Shown here one piece after another: positions 14,904 to 24,718 of a stretch of DNA of 35,597 nucleotides. Below the pieces are notes generated by a model. It made no database searches. It had not been told where the DNA came from and saw only the letters and a list, made by a program, of their open reading frames with translations. Made by a program: the position numbers and the translations under genes. Within the stretch, counting starts at the first letter, position 1. Every line of letters begins with the position of its first letter. Source of the stretch: Candidatus Rifleibacteriota bacterium (GTDB lineage: Bacteria; Riflebacteria; Ozemobacteria; Ozemobacterales; Ozemobacteraceae); the NCBI GenBank assembly GCA_029565415.1, contig JAKQOH010000129.1, positions 1 through 35,597 of the forward strand, in the 5' to 3' direction.

Positions 14904-17900
14904 TCACACGTCTTTCGATCCCAGGCCGCGCAGGAGATGTTTCATATCCTCGTCGACCCGCAGCGTGACGACCCTCTGCGGGAAGGGTATTTCGATTCCC
15001 TCCTCGTCGAATGCCTGCTTGATGCGTTTGCGGAACACCCGTGCGATCTCCCACTGCGTCAGGGGCCGCGTCTTGACGAGCATCCGGAGAACGACGGAGG
15101 ACGAATCGAGATTTTCCACGCCGAGCACCTCGGGCCGTCCCCAGATGTCCGCGGCGTGCCTGGCATCCGAGGCGAGTTCGTCCCCGATGCGCTGCAGGAT
15201 CTCGATCGCACGATCCAGATCGGTTTCGTAGGAGACCCCGATATCGAGAACGGCCCGGGACCAGGTGTAGGTCATGTTCTTGACCGCCGTGATCTCCCCG
15301 TTGGGAATGATGAACACGCTCCCGTCACTGGCACGGAGCACCGTCGTCTTGAGGTTGATCTTTTCGACGGCCCCTGCCCGGCCGGCGATCTCGACGACGT
15401 CCCCGACGCGGAACTGGTTCTCGACGAGAATGAAGAAGCCGGCGAAGAAATCCTTCACCAGGCTCTGACTGCCGAAGCCGATCGCGACACCGACGATGCC
15501 GGCGCCCGTCAGCAGGGGGGTGATGTCCATGCCGAGCTCCCGCAGGATCATGATGCCCCCGATGCAGAACAACACCACCCGGGCGCTGGTGTTGACGATC
15601 TGCACGAGCGTCGAGGCACGCCGCTCGTTCTCCGTGAGGCTCGATCGGTCCTCGTTTTTCACATACGCGATCACGCTTTCCCCAAGCGTCTGGACGAACT
15701 CGAGGACGAGGGCGATCGCAGCGGCGATGATCGCGATCCGGCCGATGCGGGCAAACAGCCAGTCGCTCTGGCCTGAGACCCAATCGATCATGAAGCGGAC
15801 GGCGGGGGTGCTGGTGGTGATTCCGGCCATCGAGGCCGCGGAGAGGGCGGCGAACAGATAGACGGCGAGCCGGATCAGCTTGCGGGAAAGAAACGAGAGG
15901 AACTGGGCGCGCTCGGGCGTGACATGCGGGGTCGCGACTCCCGTGGCGGGATCGAACAGGCGGTCGGCGATACGTTCCGATACCGGTTTCGAGATCGTGA
16001 TCATCAGCACGATCACGAAAACCTCCATATTCCGGATGAAGACGAACGCGGCGAGGTTTCCGTAGCCGTACAGTGACGTCAGCAGGCAGACGAGATTCAG
16101 GATGGCGATGAATTTATAGGCGAGAACCGCGATGCGGAGCAGCCGCGACTCCTGTTTCAGGCCGAAATAGGCTTGCAGCAGACCGCTGAAGGCGGCGGCG
16201 GCCCGGATGAACCGGATCATCGGCCACAGGATCAGCAGCTTGCAGGCGAGGCGGACGAGGAAGACCAGCTCGGGATACGTGCCGAAGGAGCGCAGCAGGG
16301 CGATGACCGGGATACCGACCGCCATCACCCGGGCGATGCCCGTCAGGGACAGGCGCAGGATGTGGTTTTCATGAAGGCGCCGCAGCAGGGTTCGCTCGAT
16401 CAGAGAGTAGGCAAGCCAGGAGGCGAGGAAGGCCGCCGGCACGTCGAACAGGGGGATGAGCGGCTCCGCCTGGCGGGAGACGGCAACGAGCGCCGCCGTC
16501 GTCGCAAGAAATACCGCGTTTCCCTTCACCCACTCCGTGATGGTGGCGTGGTCGCGCTCGGGATCGGGCGCCGTCACGCGCATGCCGTGAAGGGTGCGGC
16601 CGATCCCGAAGCAGATCAGCAGGGTCAGCAGGAGCTGCGCCGCAAGGCCGGTGGATAGCTGACGGCCCGTTGCCGCGAGACGCTCGAGGATACCGGCCGG
16701 AACGGCACCGACGTCGGCGATGATCGCCCTGACCAGGCCGGGCCGGGGTCTGAAACGGCTGCGCGCAAAGAGTCTCCTGTCCTGTTCCGCGTCGATCGCG
16801 GACTGGATCGTCTGTTTCACGGAGAACGCCTGCCGGATCAGGGCGTCGTAGCGCGCGTTCTGTTCGTTCAACGCCTGGAGTGCGGCCTGGAGATGCCCGA
16901 GCTGCTGCCGGCGGAGCCTCGCCTCGTCACGCGCCGCTGCAAGATGTTTTATAACGAATAACGGCAGGAGGGCTACAGGCCGGCGGAGCCTCGCCTCGTC
17001 ACGCGCCGCTGCAAGAGCGGCACCGGCGCGGCCACCCGCCTTCTCGGCCTCGGCGAGCGCCTGCTCGACGATCAGGCGTGTGGAACCGAGCAGCTCGATC
17101 CGCTTGGCGACAAGCGCTTTTTCATTCTGGTATTCGGTCAGGGCCTGGTCGAGCCGCGGCAGCCATTCCGTGCGACCGAGGGCAACAATGGTGCCGGAGC
17201 CGGTTCTCGCCGTCTCGACCTGCTGCTCGATCTCCTCGAACAGGGCGGTATCCCGGGCCGCCCGTCCCCGCAGATCGTGATGCCGTGCCTGTTCGGCCAG
17301 GGCATCCTTCTGGGACAGCAGAAGCTCGCGCTTCGAGACGAGCAGGAGCTTGGTGGCGACGCTCGAGGCGCTGGCCACAGACTCCTCGGCCAGATCCCGG
17401 TCGACGTCCTGAAGCTTCCGGTCGAGGGCCTCGATCTCGCGGCGCGCAGCATCCGCAGCTTCCTGCGCGGCCTGCGCCTCGGTTTCCATCGTCTGGCGCC
17501 GGACAGTCTCTTCGTGTCGCCGGATGAGAAGGCCGATCTTCCCGTCGAACTCCTCATACCGTGCGATCACTTCCCGCAACGCCTTCGCGCGGTCATCGAC
17601 GGCCGCGAGACGGTTCTTGGCCCCCGCCGCGAGACGTTGCAACTGCCGGAGATACTCCTCGCGGGTGGTGATCAGCTCGTCGAGAAGGGATTTTTTGCGG
17701 ATGACGAGCTCCCGGGAAAGCGCCGCGGCCCCACCGGCCTCGAGGGCCTGGAGGCGCTTCCGGTGTTCCTCGAGCAGGCGTGTGCACTCGCCGAGTTCGA
17801 GTTCGGCCGATGAAAGTTCCTGCCCGAGCTGCCGGGCCTTGGCCTCGAGACTGGCAGTCTTCGAGAGGGCGATCTGGCGTTTCGACTGGATCAGCTTCTG

Positions 17901-18302
17901 ATCGAGCCGTGCCGATTCCAGGCGGGTGCGGCTCTTCGCCGGAAGAACCGGTTCGGCGTGCGAGGAGACAAGCCCGTCGAGTGCCTTCCGCTCCGCCTCG
18001 GGATCGACCGCATCGGCCGGATCGAGGCTGGTCGAGGCGATGGCATCGGCCCGCGCCTTCGTCCGAGCGAGCCGCATCCCGACCGCAACGGCCGTGAGCT
18101 CATACGTCTCGAGTTCCCGGTCGGTCCGGAACCCCTGCGCCGCCGACGCCTGCGCCTCCCCGGCGAGAGCCTCGGCTGCCGTGGCGGGAAGAACGGCGGA
18201 AACGGACGGCGTCGCGGTTTCCGGGCCGGCAATCCCCCTGGCCGTAACGCTGCAGGCCAGGATGATCAGAACACAAACCGCCATCAGCCATCGTTTGTTC
18301 AC
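14904..18302 (-). CDS. MscS/MscK-type mechanosensitive channel with long periplasmic coiled coil
   Basis: 1132 aa, the size of MscK/MscM (YjeP) proteins. A signal peptide (about 1-24) is followed by a long Ala/Glu/Arg/Leu-rich coiled coil (about 90-520) and around ten or more hydrophobic helices from about 560. The MscS core contains [20 protein letters not shown], then [20 protein letters not shown], a beta domain ([31 protein letters not shown]) and the C-terminal alpha/beta domain. It releases osmolytes on membrane tension. The start is GTG behind AGGAG at 7 nt. The coiled coil carries an in-frame 24-residue insertion flanked by a 38-base direct repeat (16907-17016). The promoter overlaps that of divergent tatA. 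Confidence 0.92.
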   Translation of the reverse strand: MNKRWLMAVCVLIILACSVTARGIAGPETATPSVSAVLPATAAEALAGEAQASAAQGFRTDRELETYELTAVAVGMRLARTKARADAIASTSLDPADAVDPEAERKALDGLVSSHAEPVLPAKSRTRLESARLDQKLIQSKRQIALSKTASLEAKARQLGQELSSAELELGECTRLLEEHRKRLQALEAGGAAALSRELVIRKKSLLDELITTREEYLRQLQRLAAGAKNRLAAVDDRAKALREVIARYEEFDGKIGLLIRRHEETVRRQTMETEAQAAQEAADAARREIEALDRKLQDVDRDLAEESVASASSVATKLLLVSKRELLLSQKDALAEQARHHDLRGRAARDTALFEEIEQQVETARTGSGTIVALGRTEWLPRLDQALTEYQNEKALVAKRIELLGSTRLIVEQALAEAEKAGGRAGAALAAARDEARLRRPVALLPLFVIKHLAAARDEARLRRQQLGHLQAALQALNEQNARYDALIRQAFSVKQTIQSAIDAEQDRRLFARSRFRPRPGLVRAIIADVGAVPAGILERLAATGRQLSTGLAAQLLLTLLICFGIGRTLHGMRVTAPDPERDHATITEWVKGNAVFLATTAALVAVSRQAEPLIPLFDVPAAFLASWLAYSLIERTLLRRLHENHILRLSLTGIARVMAVGIPVIALLRSFGTYPELVFLVRLACKLLILWPMIRFIRAAAAFSGLLQAYFGLKQESRLLRIAVLAYKFIAILNLVCLLTSLYGYGNLAAFVFIRNMEVFVIVLMITISKPVSERIADRLFDPATGVATPHVTPERAQFLSFLSRKLIRLAVYLFAALSAASMAGITTSTPAVRFMIDWVSGQSDWLFARIGRIAIIAAAIALVLEFVQTLGESVIAYVKNEDRSSLTENERRASTLVQIVNTSARVVLFCIGGIMILRELGMDITPLLTGAGIVGVAIGFGSQSLVKDFFAGFFILVENQFRVGDVVEIAGRAGAVEKINLKTTVLRASDGSVFIIPNGEITAVKNMTYTWSRAVLDIGVSYETDLDRAIEILQRIGDELASDARHAADIWGRPEVLGVENLDSSSVVLRMLVKTRPLTQWEIARVFRKRIKQAFDEEGIEIPFPQRVVTLRVDEDMKHLLRGLGSKDV
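16907..17016. repeat. 38-base direct repeat flanking a 34-base insert, inside the channel gene
   Basis: Copies 16907-16944 and 16979-17016 are identical over 38 bases and offset by exactly 72 bases, keeping frame. Each encodes [12 protein letters not shown]. The 34 bases between them are AT-richer than the gene and encode the hydrophobic stretch [12 protein letters not shown]. It looks like a recent duplication or insertion. Confidence 0.85.
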
Positions 18303-18349
18303 GCCTCTTCTCCTGTCGCGGTGTCATTCGCATCGCATCCCACCGCGGC

Positions 18350-18378
18350 TTGATGCGATGGGAAGCCCATGTTACAAT
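18350..18378 (+). promoter_or_regulatory. Promoter of tatA and the TPR gene
   Basis: TTGATG (18350-18355), 17-base spacer, TACAAT (18373-18378). Predicted start near 18385; ATG at 18433. Confidence 0.7.
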
Positions 18379-18397
18379 GCTCCGGAACGACGCGCAA
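18369..18397 (-). promoter_or_regulatory. Promoter of the MscS/MscK-type gene
   Basis: On the minus strand TTGCGC (18392-18397), 17-base spacer, TAACAT (18369-18374). Its -10 box shares bases 18373-18374 with the -10 box of tatA on the other strand, so the two promoters probably cannot fire together. Confidence 0.55.
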
Positions 18398-18432
18398 GAG
18401 ACGCATGTCTTTCCTATGCAAGGAGATATAAT

Positions 18433-18615
18433 ATGGGTTTGAATTTTTCAGAACTCATCGTGATCCTCGTCATCGTGCTGATTCTGTTCGGGCCCGGCAA
18501 GCTTCCCGAGATCGGAAAAGCCCTCGGACGCGGCATCCGCGAGTTCAAAAAGGCCCAGAACGGCCAGCCCGACGACGAGCCGAAATCCGGCGACTCCGGC
18601 AAGGACGGCAACTGA
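18433..18615 (+). CDS. tatA: Twin-arginine translocase subunit TatA/E
   Basis: 60 aa. A short N-terminal helix ([20 protein letters not shown]) with the [22 protein letters not shown] hinge and amphipathic helix typical of TatA/TatE, then an acidic tail. It forms the pore of the Tat pathway for folded proteins. The ATG at 18433 sits behind AAGGAG at 8 nt; longer in-frame starts upstream have no support. No tatC or tatB lies in the window. The TPR gene starts 3 bases after the stop, so the two are co-transcribed. Confidence 0.93.
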   Translation: MGLNFSELIVILVIVLILFGPGKLPEIGKALGRGIREFKKAQNGQPDDEPKSGDSGKDGN

Positions 18616-18618
18616 CCC

Positions 18619-20727
18619 ATGCGCAACCCGTTCCGAACCGCGCTTTGCCGGCTGCTGCTCGTTCTGGCCCTCTCCCTCGCCGGTCTGCCGTCCGGCGCCG
18701 CCCCCGGCGACGCCCCCGAAACCGTGCAGCAGTATAAATACGCGCTCGGCCTGATCCAGCGCAAGCTCTATGAAGAGGCCGACCATATCCTCTCCCGCAT
18801 CAACTCGGACCCGACCCCGTTTTCGAACCGTGACGCATCGATCTTCTGGCAGGCCGAGTGCCGCTACCGCTCCCAGAATTTCCGCTCCGCCATCGCCCTG
18901 TATTCCCAGTTGCTCGCGGATTATCCCCAGAGCAGCTTCCGCAACCGCGCCGCATACGGGCTTGGCTGGGCTCATGCGAAAGACAACAATCCCAAATCCG
19001 CGATCGAGGCGTTCGGCCTCGTCCAGCCCTCCGACCGCCAGCTCTGGATCGACGCGCGTCTGAAATCCGGCTTCCTCATGGTCAAATACGGCATGGGCCC
19101 CGAAAAGATCGCCCAGGTGTACGAGCAGCTGCTCGCCGAGAAGGATCTCAAGCCGGCCCAGCGCCAGGAAGCCCACCTCCAGGCGGGCATCGTGCGATTC
19201 AACCAGAGCCTCCACGAACAGGCCATCACGCACTTCCAGGAGGCGCTCCCCCTTTCGGCCGAAGACCAGAAGCCCGGCGTCGCCTTCTACCTCGCCGAAT
19301 CGTTTTTCCGTCACAAGCAGTATCCCGAGGCGATCACGCAGTATGAGTCGATCATCGCCTCCTCCCCGCGCAAGGACCTCCAGGACAAAGCCGTCTACTC
19401 GCTCGCCTGGTGCCACATCAAGAACGGCAAGCCCGAAATGGCCCTGCCGCTGTTCGGCAGGCTGGCCGACGATCCCACCGCAACCGTCCGTGCCGAAGCC
19501 ATCCAGAACCTCATCGATCTTTTGATGAACCTGCACCGGTATCAGGACGCGGCCAACCGCATGAAGCAGGCATCCCAGATCCTCTCCGGTGACAAGGCCC
19601 TCGAGATGGAGTATATGCGGGGTCTCGCCCTCTCCCGCCTGGGCGAGTATCAGCAGAGCCTCACGGCGTTCCAGACGTTCATCAAGTCGCATCCGAAGCA
19701 TGTCCGCAGCGAGGACGCCCGCTACCAGTCCGCGCTCGTGCGCATCTCTCTGGGAAAGTATCGCGAAGCCCTCGACGACCTCTCCCCGCTCCTGCGCCGC
19801 GAGACAACGCCGGCCGTGCGCGAAAAAGCCCTCTACCGCACCGGCGAATGCTATTTCAACCTGGGCAACATCACCTCGGCCCGTGAAACCTTCGAACGGC
19901 TGATCGCCGACTACCCGCAGGGCACGGCGCGCATGGACGCCCTGTTCCAGCTCGGGGAAATCGCCTACCAGTCGGGGCGCCATGCGGATGCGCTCGAAGC
20001 CTTCACGACCATTGGGAAAGGCACCACGGATCTCGCTTCCCAGGCCGTGTTCCGTGCCGGCGAGGTGCTGATGAAAGCCGGCCGGTATCCCGAAGCCGTG
20101 AAACAGTTCGAGGAGTATCTCACGCGCTTCCCGAAGGGCTCCCTCCGCGAGGATGCCCTGTTCAAGACCGGCCTCTGCCAGATCGAACTCAAAGACCCCG
20201 CACAGGCCCTCGTCGCGTTTTCCCAGCTCCGCGACTCGACCGGGTATTTCCGGCAGGAAGCGCGGTTCCAGATCGGGGAGATCTCGCGCCAGCTGGGCAA
20301 CCACCCGCTCGCCATCCAGCAGTACAAAGCGATCATCGCCGAGGAGCCCACGAACCCGATCGCCCCGCGCGCCCGCCGCGCCGTCGGGATCAGCCTGTTC
20401 CTGATGAAGGATTACGCGGGCGCCGTCGAGACCTTCGAAGGCATCCTCAAGGATTACCCGGCGACGGACGTGACGATTCCCGAGACCCGCCTCTGGCTCG
20501 GCCGCTCCCTTCTGGCCCTCGACCGGACCGACGATGGGATCAGCGAGCTGCTCAAGATCCCCGTGATGTATCCCAAATCCCCGCTGCACGCCGATGCCTA
20601 TGCCGAAGCGGCCCGCGGCTACCACAAAGCCGGCCGCCGGGACAAGGCGAAACGGATGTGGGCCGAGGTCCTCCGGATCCAGCCATCCGGCCCCCTCGCG
20701 GACGAGGCCGCCGCCTACAAGCCCTGA
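18619..20727 (+). CDS. Exported tetratricopeptide-repeat protein (702 aa)
   Basis: Signal peptide (LCRLLLVLALSLAGLPSGAA), then TPR-type repeats over the whole length, such as YRSQNFRSAIALYSQLLADY, FFRHKQYPEAITQYESII, YFNLGNITSARETFERLIAD and KAGRYPEAVKQFEEYLTRFP. The spacing and PxGS/A-type turns resemble periplasmic YbgF/BamD-like solenoids that act as protein-assembly scaffolds. Cotranscribed with tatA and followed by a terminator, it precedes the TonB-type operon. Its partner is unknown; a scaffold for envelope proteins is an inference. The ribosome site is weak (AAGGA about 13 nt upstream), suggesting coupling with tatA. Confidence 0.88.
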   Translation: MRNPFRTALCRLLLVLALSLAGLPSGAAPGDAPETVQQYKYALGLIQRKLYEEADHILSRINSDPTPFSNRDASIFWQAECRYRSQNFRSAIALYSQLLADYPQSSFRNRAAYGLGWAHAKDNNPKSAIEAFGLVQPSDRQLWIDARLKSGFLMVKYGMGPEKIAQVYEQLLAEKDLKPAQRQEAHLQAGIVRFNQSLHEQAITHFQEALPLSAEDQKPGVAFYLAESFFRHKQYPEAITQYESIIASSPRKDLQDKAVYSLAWCHIKNGKPEMALPLFGRLADDPTATVRAEAIQNLIDLLMNLHRYQDAANRMKQASQILSGDKALEMEYMRGLALSRLGEYQQSLTAFQTFIKSHPKHVRSEDARYQSALVRISLGKYREALDDLSPLLRRETTPAVREKALYRTGECYFNLGNITSARETFERLIADYPQGTARMDALFQLGEIAYQSGRHADALEAFTTIGKGTTDLASQAVFRAGEVLMKAGRYPEAVKQFEEYLTRFPKGSLREDALFKTGLCQIELKDPAQALVAFSQLRDSTGYFRQEARFQIGEISRQLGNHPLAIQQYKAIIAEEPTNPIAPRARRAVGISLFLMKDYAGAVETFEGILKDYPATDVTIPETRLWLGRSLLALDRTDDGISELLKIPVMYPKSPLHADAYAEAARGYHKAGRRDKAKRMWAEVLRIQPSGPLADEAAAYKP

Positions 20728-20769
20728 GAGGCTCTTCCGGCCCCCGTCCCTCCTCCACCGGCAGCACCC

Positions 20770-20797
20770 GCCCCCCGGCTTCGTCCGGGGGGCTTTC
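20770..20797 (+). terminator. Intrinsic terminator after the TPR gene
   Basis: GCCCCCCGG (20770-20778), a loop containing UUCG, and CCGGGGGGC (20785-20793), followed by TTTC. It separates the tatA-TPR unit from the beta-barrel/exbBD/tonB unit. No convincing promoter for the latter was found in the 108 bases after it. Confidence 0.75.
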
Positions 20798-20904
20798 ACA
20801 CCTCTGAAGATCCGCTCCGGATGGGGCTTTCCATGAGAGGTCAGGATTTGGCAGCCGGATGCCGATAGGGAATGCAGATAAGAAAAAATTGTCCGGAGGG
20901 AACC

Positions 20905-22518
20905 ATGCGCTGGAAAACTGTTGGAGTGATGATGGCGATCCTGGCCTGCTGTCAGCCGGCCTCGGCAAAGGACACCTACGACATGGGCCAGGTCCAGGTC
21001 GTGGGGAAGGATGCGCAGTCCGACGCGTTCGCGCCGAATCCGCAGGACATCTCGATGTCGATGGGGGAAAAGGACACGCCGCTTCCCGACCTGCTGCCCG
21101 AGCAGGCCGAGCCCGAGGCGCTTCCCCTCGTGGAAAAGGCGTTTCCGATCTCGGCGCCCCGCGCCAAAACCGACGAGGTGAGCCTGGCCATCGGCCGGGG
21201 CGGCAGCGGGACCCAGGAATACATCCTGCGCGGGAAGGGCAGCTACAATGGGTATGTCGGGGATATCCGGCTCGAACGCTCGTTCCACGACGGTTTCAAC
21301 TCGTTCACCGATGACAAGAAGTATGCGGCTCATGCCGCGATCACCTCGCTCGGCGAGGGCAGCTACGAGCTGACCACCTTCGGCGACCTCACCGGGGAGA
21401 CGTTCGGACAGCGCGGCTGGCGTCATCTCCCGACGCCCGACGCGAAGATCCGCGACACCGTCCGCTCGATCTCGGCGAAAGGCCATGCGACCCTTTCCGA
21501 CGGCGCTTTCTTCCAGGCGCGCGCCCGGATCGACTCGGCCAACCGGATCGCCGAGAACTCTTCGATCTCGTATGAGGAAGACGATACCCTGTTCTCTTCC
21601 GAGGTCGAGGCCGAGTACCAGACGGATCTTCGGCCCAACCTGAAGGGGAAGGCCGGACTCGAGCTCAAGAAGGCCTCATGGAGCCCCGAGAACGCGAACG
21701 AACAGGATCTGACCAAGCGCTCGATCGCCGTATCCGGCGAGTTCGACTTCAAGGGCCGCTCGTATCTCGAGCTGGGCCTCAAGAGCATGGGCCTGATGGG
21801 GCGCGACCGCACGGCCCCCTTCCTGCGGTATGACTACCGCTGGGCCAAGCCCTGGCAGTTCATTCTCGACTACGACGAGCGGCTGCAGAACGATGATCTG
21901 ATGAAGATCTTCATGCCGCGCCGGTATGTGGCGACGGCGGATCTGAAGGCCTCGCACCTGAAGCGCACGTCCGGCACGATCAGTTACCGCTGGCAGGATG
22001 ACACGACGTTCGGCCTCGAGCTGTTTTCGGAACGCGAGAACGATGCGATCGAGTATACCGACGAGTATCTTCCGGGGCGCGGCCTGCTGGCCTCGACGCT
22101 GCGGTTCGTTCCGACCGCCCGCCGGACCGGAACGAAGATCAAGGGCAGCTTCAAGCTCGACGACCATTTCACGCTGCGCGCGGCCACGACGTTCCAGACC
22201 CCGAAGAACGACGATACCGGCGCCCGGCTCTCGTATGAAGCGAAGCGGCTGCTCGACATCTCGTTTTCCTATCAGAATAGCCGGTGGGAAGGCGAGTTCT
22301 CGCGCCAGGCGATGTTCGACCGGATCGCCTACATCCCGGTCGCCTCCGTGGACGCCGGGGATTACAGCCGCTCCGACCTGACGCTCAAATACAAGGTCAC
22401 CCCGCAGATCCATGCGTATGTGAAGATCAAGGATCTGTATGACGAAGCGAAAAGCATCCGCTACGCGGTTCCGGAAGAGGGGCGTGTGTCTCTCGCCGGC
22501 ATCGAAGCGCACTTCTAG
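20905..22518 (+). CDS. Outer-membrane beta-barrel with TonB-box-like N-terminus but no plug domain
   Basis: 537 aa. Signal peptide MRWKTVGVMMAILACCQPASA, then DMGQVQVVGKD, which looks like a TonB box of a TonB-dependent receptor. An acidic/proline linker follows to about residue 90. The remainder has alternating polar/hydrophobic strands typical of a beta-barrel and ends in Phe (GIEAHF), the usual BAM recognition end. The roughly 130-residue plug domain of classical receptors is not visible, and the length suggests a barrel smaller than 22 strands. The ATG at 20905 has GGAGGG upstream; an in-frame ATG at 20872 would extend the protein without reason. It is the first gene of an operon with exbB, exbD and tonB, 9 bases before exbB. 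The substrate is unknown. Confidence 0.82.
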   Translation: MRWKTVGVMMAILACCQPASAKDTYDMGQVQVVGKDAQSDAFAPNPQDISMSMGEKDTPLPDLLPEQAEPEALPLVEKAFPISAPRAKTDEVSLAIGRGGSGTQEYILRGKGSYNGYVGDIRLERSFHDGFNSFTDDKKYAAHAAITSLGEGSYELTTFGDLTGETFGQRGWRHLPTPDAKIRDTVRSISAKGHATLSDGAFFQARARIDSANRIAENSSISYEEDDTLFSSEVEAEYQTDLRPNLKGKAGLELKKASWSPENANEQDLTKRSIAVSGEFDFKGRSYLELGLKSMGLMGRDRTAPFLRYDYRWAKPWQFILDYDERLQNDDLMKIFMPRRYVATADLKASHLKRTSGTISYRWQDDTTFGLELFSERENDAIEYTDEYLPGRGLLASTLRFVPTARRTGTKIKGSFKLDDHFTLRAATTFQTPKNDDTGARLSYEAKRLLDISFSYQNSRWEGEFSRQAMFDRIAYIPVASVDAGDYSRSDLTLKYKVTPQIHAYVKIKDLYDEAKSIRYAVPEEGRVSLAGIEAHF

Positions 22519-22527
22519 GAGGCAGCC

Positions 22528-23187
22528 ATGTTCAGCAATCTGTTCATCGTCGACGTTTTCGTGAAGGGCGGCCCCGTGATGGTGCCCATCATGCTGTGCA
22601 GCGTGATCGGCGTTGCCATCATGATCGAGCGGGCACGGTTCTACCTGCGGCGCGCGAACGGCGCCGAGCAGTTCATGGTCCATGTCCGCAGCGCGCTTGC
22701 GGCGCGGGATTACCTCGAAGCCATCCGCATGTGCCGGAAGGAGACGCACCCGCTCGCACGTGTTATAGAGGCCGGTATAGATCGCCTGGATCTGCCGAAG
22801 GATGCCCTGCTCGACGTGATGCGCCAGGAAGCGCTGCGGCAGATGAAGCGGTACGAGCACAACACCGGCATCCTTTCGACGATCGCGGCGATTTCCCCGC
22901 TGCTGGGCCTGACCGGCACGGTCACGGGCATGATCTCCTCGTTCAGCATCATCTCGACGATCGGCATCGGCGACCCGACCGCTCTCGCCGGCGGCATCTC
23001 GGAAGCCCTGTATACGACGGCTGCCGGCCTGTTCATCGGCATTCCGGCCCTTGCCGCCTTCAACTGGTGTGAAAGCCGGATCAAGGAGTTCGAGGAGCAG
23101 GTCGAGTATTACTCGCTGGATCTCGCGAACAACCTGGCGCTCTCGGCCAGCACGCCGGAGGGACACCGTGAAAAAGCTGCTGCCTGA
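22528..23187 (+). CDS. exbB: ExbB/TolQ-type proton channel subunit
   Basis: 219 aa, MotA/TolQ/ExbB family. TM1 near 15-35 (GGPVMVPIMLCSVIGVAIMI), a cytoplasmic segment, then the conserved TM2/TM3 block with ILSTIAAISPLLGLTGTVTG and ISEALYTTAAGLFIGIPALA. It pairs with ExbD to convert proton motive force to movement of TonB. GGAGG stands just before the ATG. Its end overlaps exbD by 20 bases. TolQ function is possible, but the TonB protein downstream favours ExbB. Confidence 0.92.
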   Translation: MFSNLFIVDVFVKGGPVMVPIMLCSVIGVAIMIERARFYLRRANGAEQFMVHVRSALAARDYLEAIRMCRKETHPLARVIEAGIDRLDLPKDALLDVMRQEALRQMKRYEHNTGILSTIAAISPLLGLTGTVTGMISSFSIISTIGIGDPTALAGGISEALYTTAAGLFIGIPALAAFNWCESRIKEFEEQVEYYSLDLANNLALSASTPEGHREKAAA

Positions 23188-23590
23188 ACGGCGCCGCGAG
23201 AAACCCCAGATCGTCGTCACGAATCTGATCGACGTCATCCTGCTGCTGGTCTTCTTCTTCATGATCACCAGCTCGTTCGCGAACGATGCGAAAAAGCTCC
23301 CGGTCGAGCTTCCCAAAGCCTCGTCGGGGGCCGCGATCGAGGGTGAGACACTGTCGATTCAGGTCGACCGCGAGGGAACCGTGATGCTGTCGGGCGCGAA
23401 GATCGACGATGCCGAGCTTGCGGCGCGCGTCACGGAGTATGTCACGGGCGACACGAACCGGCCGGTTCTGCTCGAGGCCGATGAGGGCGCGAATTACGGC
23501 ATCGTGATCCAGGTTCTCGACAAGATCCGCATCGCCGGCGGTGTGAACGTCGGACTTTCCACGAAGAGTGTGACGAATGGAACGCGCTGA
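23168..23590 (+). CDS. exbD: ExbD/TolR-type proton channel subunit
   Basis: 140 aa. One TM near the N-terminus (VTNLIDVILLLVFFFMITSS) carries the essential proton-carrying Asp of ExbD/TolR in the LIDVILLL motif. The periplasmic domain follows (VELPKASSGAAIEGETLSIQ; PVLLEADEGANYGIVIQVLD). The GTG at 23168 is chosen because GGAGGG precedes it and the charged N-terminus then precedes the TM as in the family. It overlaps exbB by 20 and tonB by 14 bases, so expression is coupled. Confidence 0.92.
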   Translation: MKKLLPERRREKPQIVVTNLIDVILLLVFFFMITSSFANDAKKLPVELPKASSGAAIEGETLSIQVDREGTVMLSGAKIDDAELAARVTEYVTGDTNRPVLLEADEGANYGIVIQVLDKIRIAGGVNVGLSTKSVTNGTR

Positions 23591-24581
23591 ACAACAGGCA
23601 TTGCCGTTGCTGCAAGAGGAAGGGACCGAGGAGTTCAAGGTCTCGATTCTTCTGCACGCGGCACTGCTTCTCTTCATGACTGCCTGGGTGGCCTGGCGAA
23701 GCGTCATCGCCCCGGCCCTGCCCGTCATCCACCAGGTCCGCCTCGTCGGGCCGCTGGTGACGGCCAAACCCGGCTCGGGGCGGGTTCCCCTGCCCACGCC
23801 CGCGTCGACGCTGCGCAGCGGCACCAGCACGAAGCTGTCGACCGGCCTGACCGGTCCGAAACGGCCGGCCGCCCGGGCCCGGAAGAAGCACAGCCCGACG
23901 CTTGCCGGTCCGAATCGCACCAAGCCCGTCAACAAGCCGGGCGAGCGCGCGAAGCCGGGCAAGGTCGATCCCGTCAAGACGACCGAGGTCCAGCCCGCCG
24001 TCGTCCAGGCGGGGCCGGACACCTCGCGGGATCGGCGGCCGACCTTGCAGCAGCCGAGTTTCGACCAGGTGAGCGTCTTCTCGCCGGATGCGGCAGCCCC
24101 CTCCCCCATCACCTCGCCGATCGCCGGCCTCGAGCTTGGCGACCCGATCGACACGCCCGAGCCGGCCGACGAGATGAGCGGCCCCCTCGAAAGCGGCGCC
24201 GGGGACGAAAAGAGTTCTCCCAGCGGCAACCCCGATTCCCAGGCCGATCCGGGCGGCGGCGACGTCGCAATCGCCGGCATCGAGTCTCTCGGCGGCGGCA
24301 CGGAGCGCTTCGAACCGCCCCGCATCATCAGCCGCGTGGTTCCCGATTACCCCGACTGGGCACGGCGCCAGGGCGTGCGCGGCCAGGCCGTCTACAAGGT
24401 TCTCATCCAGGAAGCCGGCACCGTCGGCGACGTCATGACGCTCAGCTCCACGATCGACCCGCGCCTCGCGATCGTTGGCTCCCAGTCCCTGCGCCGATGG
24501 AGGTTCACCCCGGTGCTCGTGAACGGCGAACCCCGCGAAACCTGGGTCCAGATCACCGTCCAGTTCACCCTCAACGGCTGA
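23577..24581 (+). CDS. tonB: TonB-family energy transducer
   Basis: 334 aa. A single N-terminal TM (KVSILLHAALLLFMTAWVAW, about 21-42), a long Pro/Lys/Gly/Asp-rich periplasmic linker, and the C-terminal TonB domain from about 245 (VVPDYPDWARRQGVRGQAVY ... QSLRRWRFTPVLVNGEP). It spans the periplasm and transmits ExbBD energy to outer-membrane proteins; the barrel at the head of the operon is the obvious client. There is no strong ribosome site, consistent with coupling to exbD. Confidence 0.93.
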   Translation: MERAEQQALPLLQEEGTEEFKVSILLHAALLLFMTAWVAWRSVIAPALPVIHQVRLVGPLVTAKPGSGRVPLPTPASTLRSGTSTKLSTGLTGPKRPAARARKKHSPTLAGPNRTKPVNKPGERAKPGKVDPVKTTEVQPAVVQAGPDTSRDRRPTLQQPSFDQVSVFSPDAAAPSPITSPIAGLELGDPIDTPEPADEMSGPLESGAGDEKSSPSGNPDSQADPGGGDVAIAGIESLGGGTERFEPPRIISRVVPDYPDWARRQGVRGQAVYKVLIQEAGTVGDVMTLSSTIDPRLAIVGSQSLRRWRFTPVLVNGEPRETWVQITVQFTLNG

Positions 24582-24600
24582 CATTCTCTTCAAACCAGCC

Positions 24601-24630
24601 CCGCCGGCCCAGCGCCGGCGGTTTTCTTTT
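24601..24630 (+). terminator. Intrinsic terminator after tonB
   Basis: CCGCCGGC (24601-24608) pairs with GCCGGCGG (24614-24621) and is followed by TTTTCTTTT. Confidence 0.88.
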
Positions 24631-24718
24631 GGACGGGTTCGCCCCTATCCTCCGGGAGCCTTCCTGAGGTAAAATGCCTCTCGCTTTTCATCTTCGAATA
24701 TCTTGGAGGATTTCACCG

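Noticed and set aside
18448..21486. A 1012-codon open frame on the minus strand, antisense to tatA, the TPR gene and part of the barrel gene
   Set aside because: It shadows three well-supported plus-strand genes, spans their terminator, has no domain sense, and such long antisense frames are expected at this GC content.
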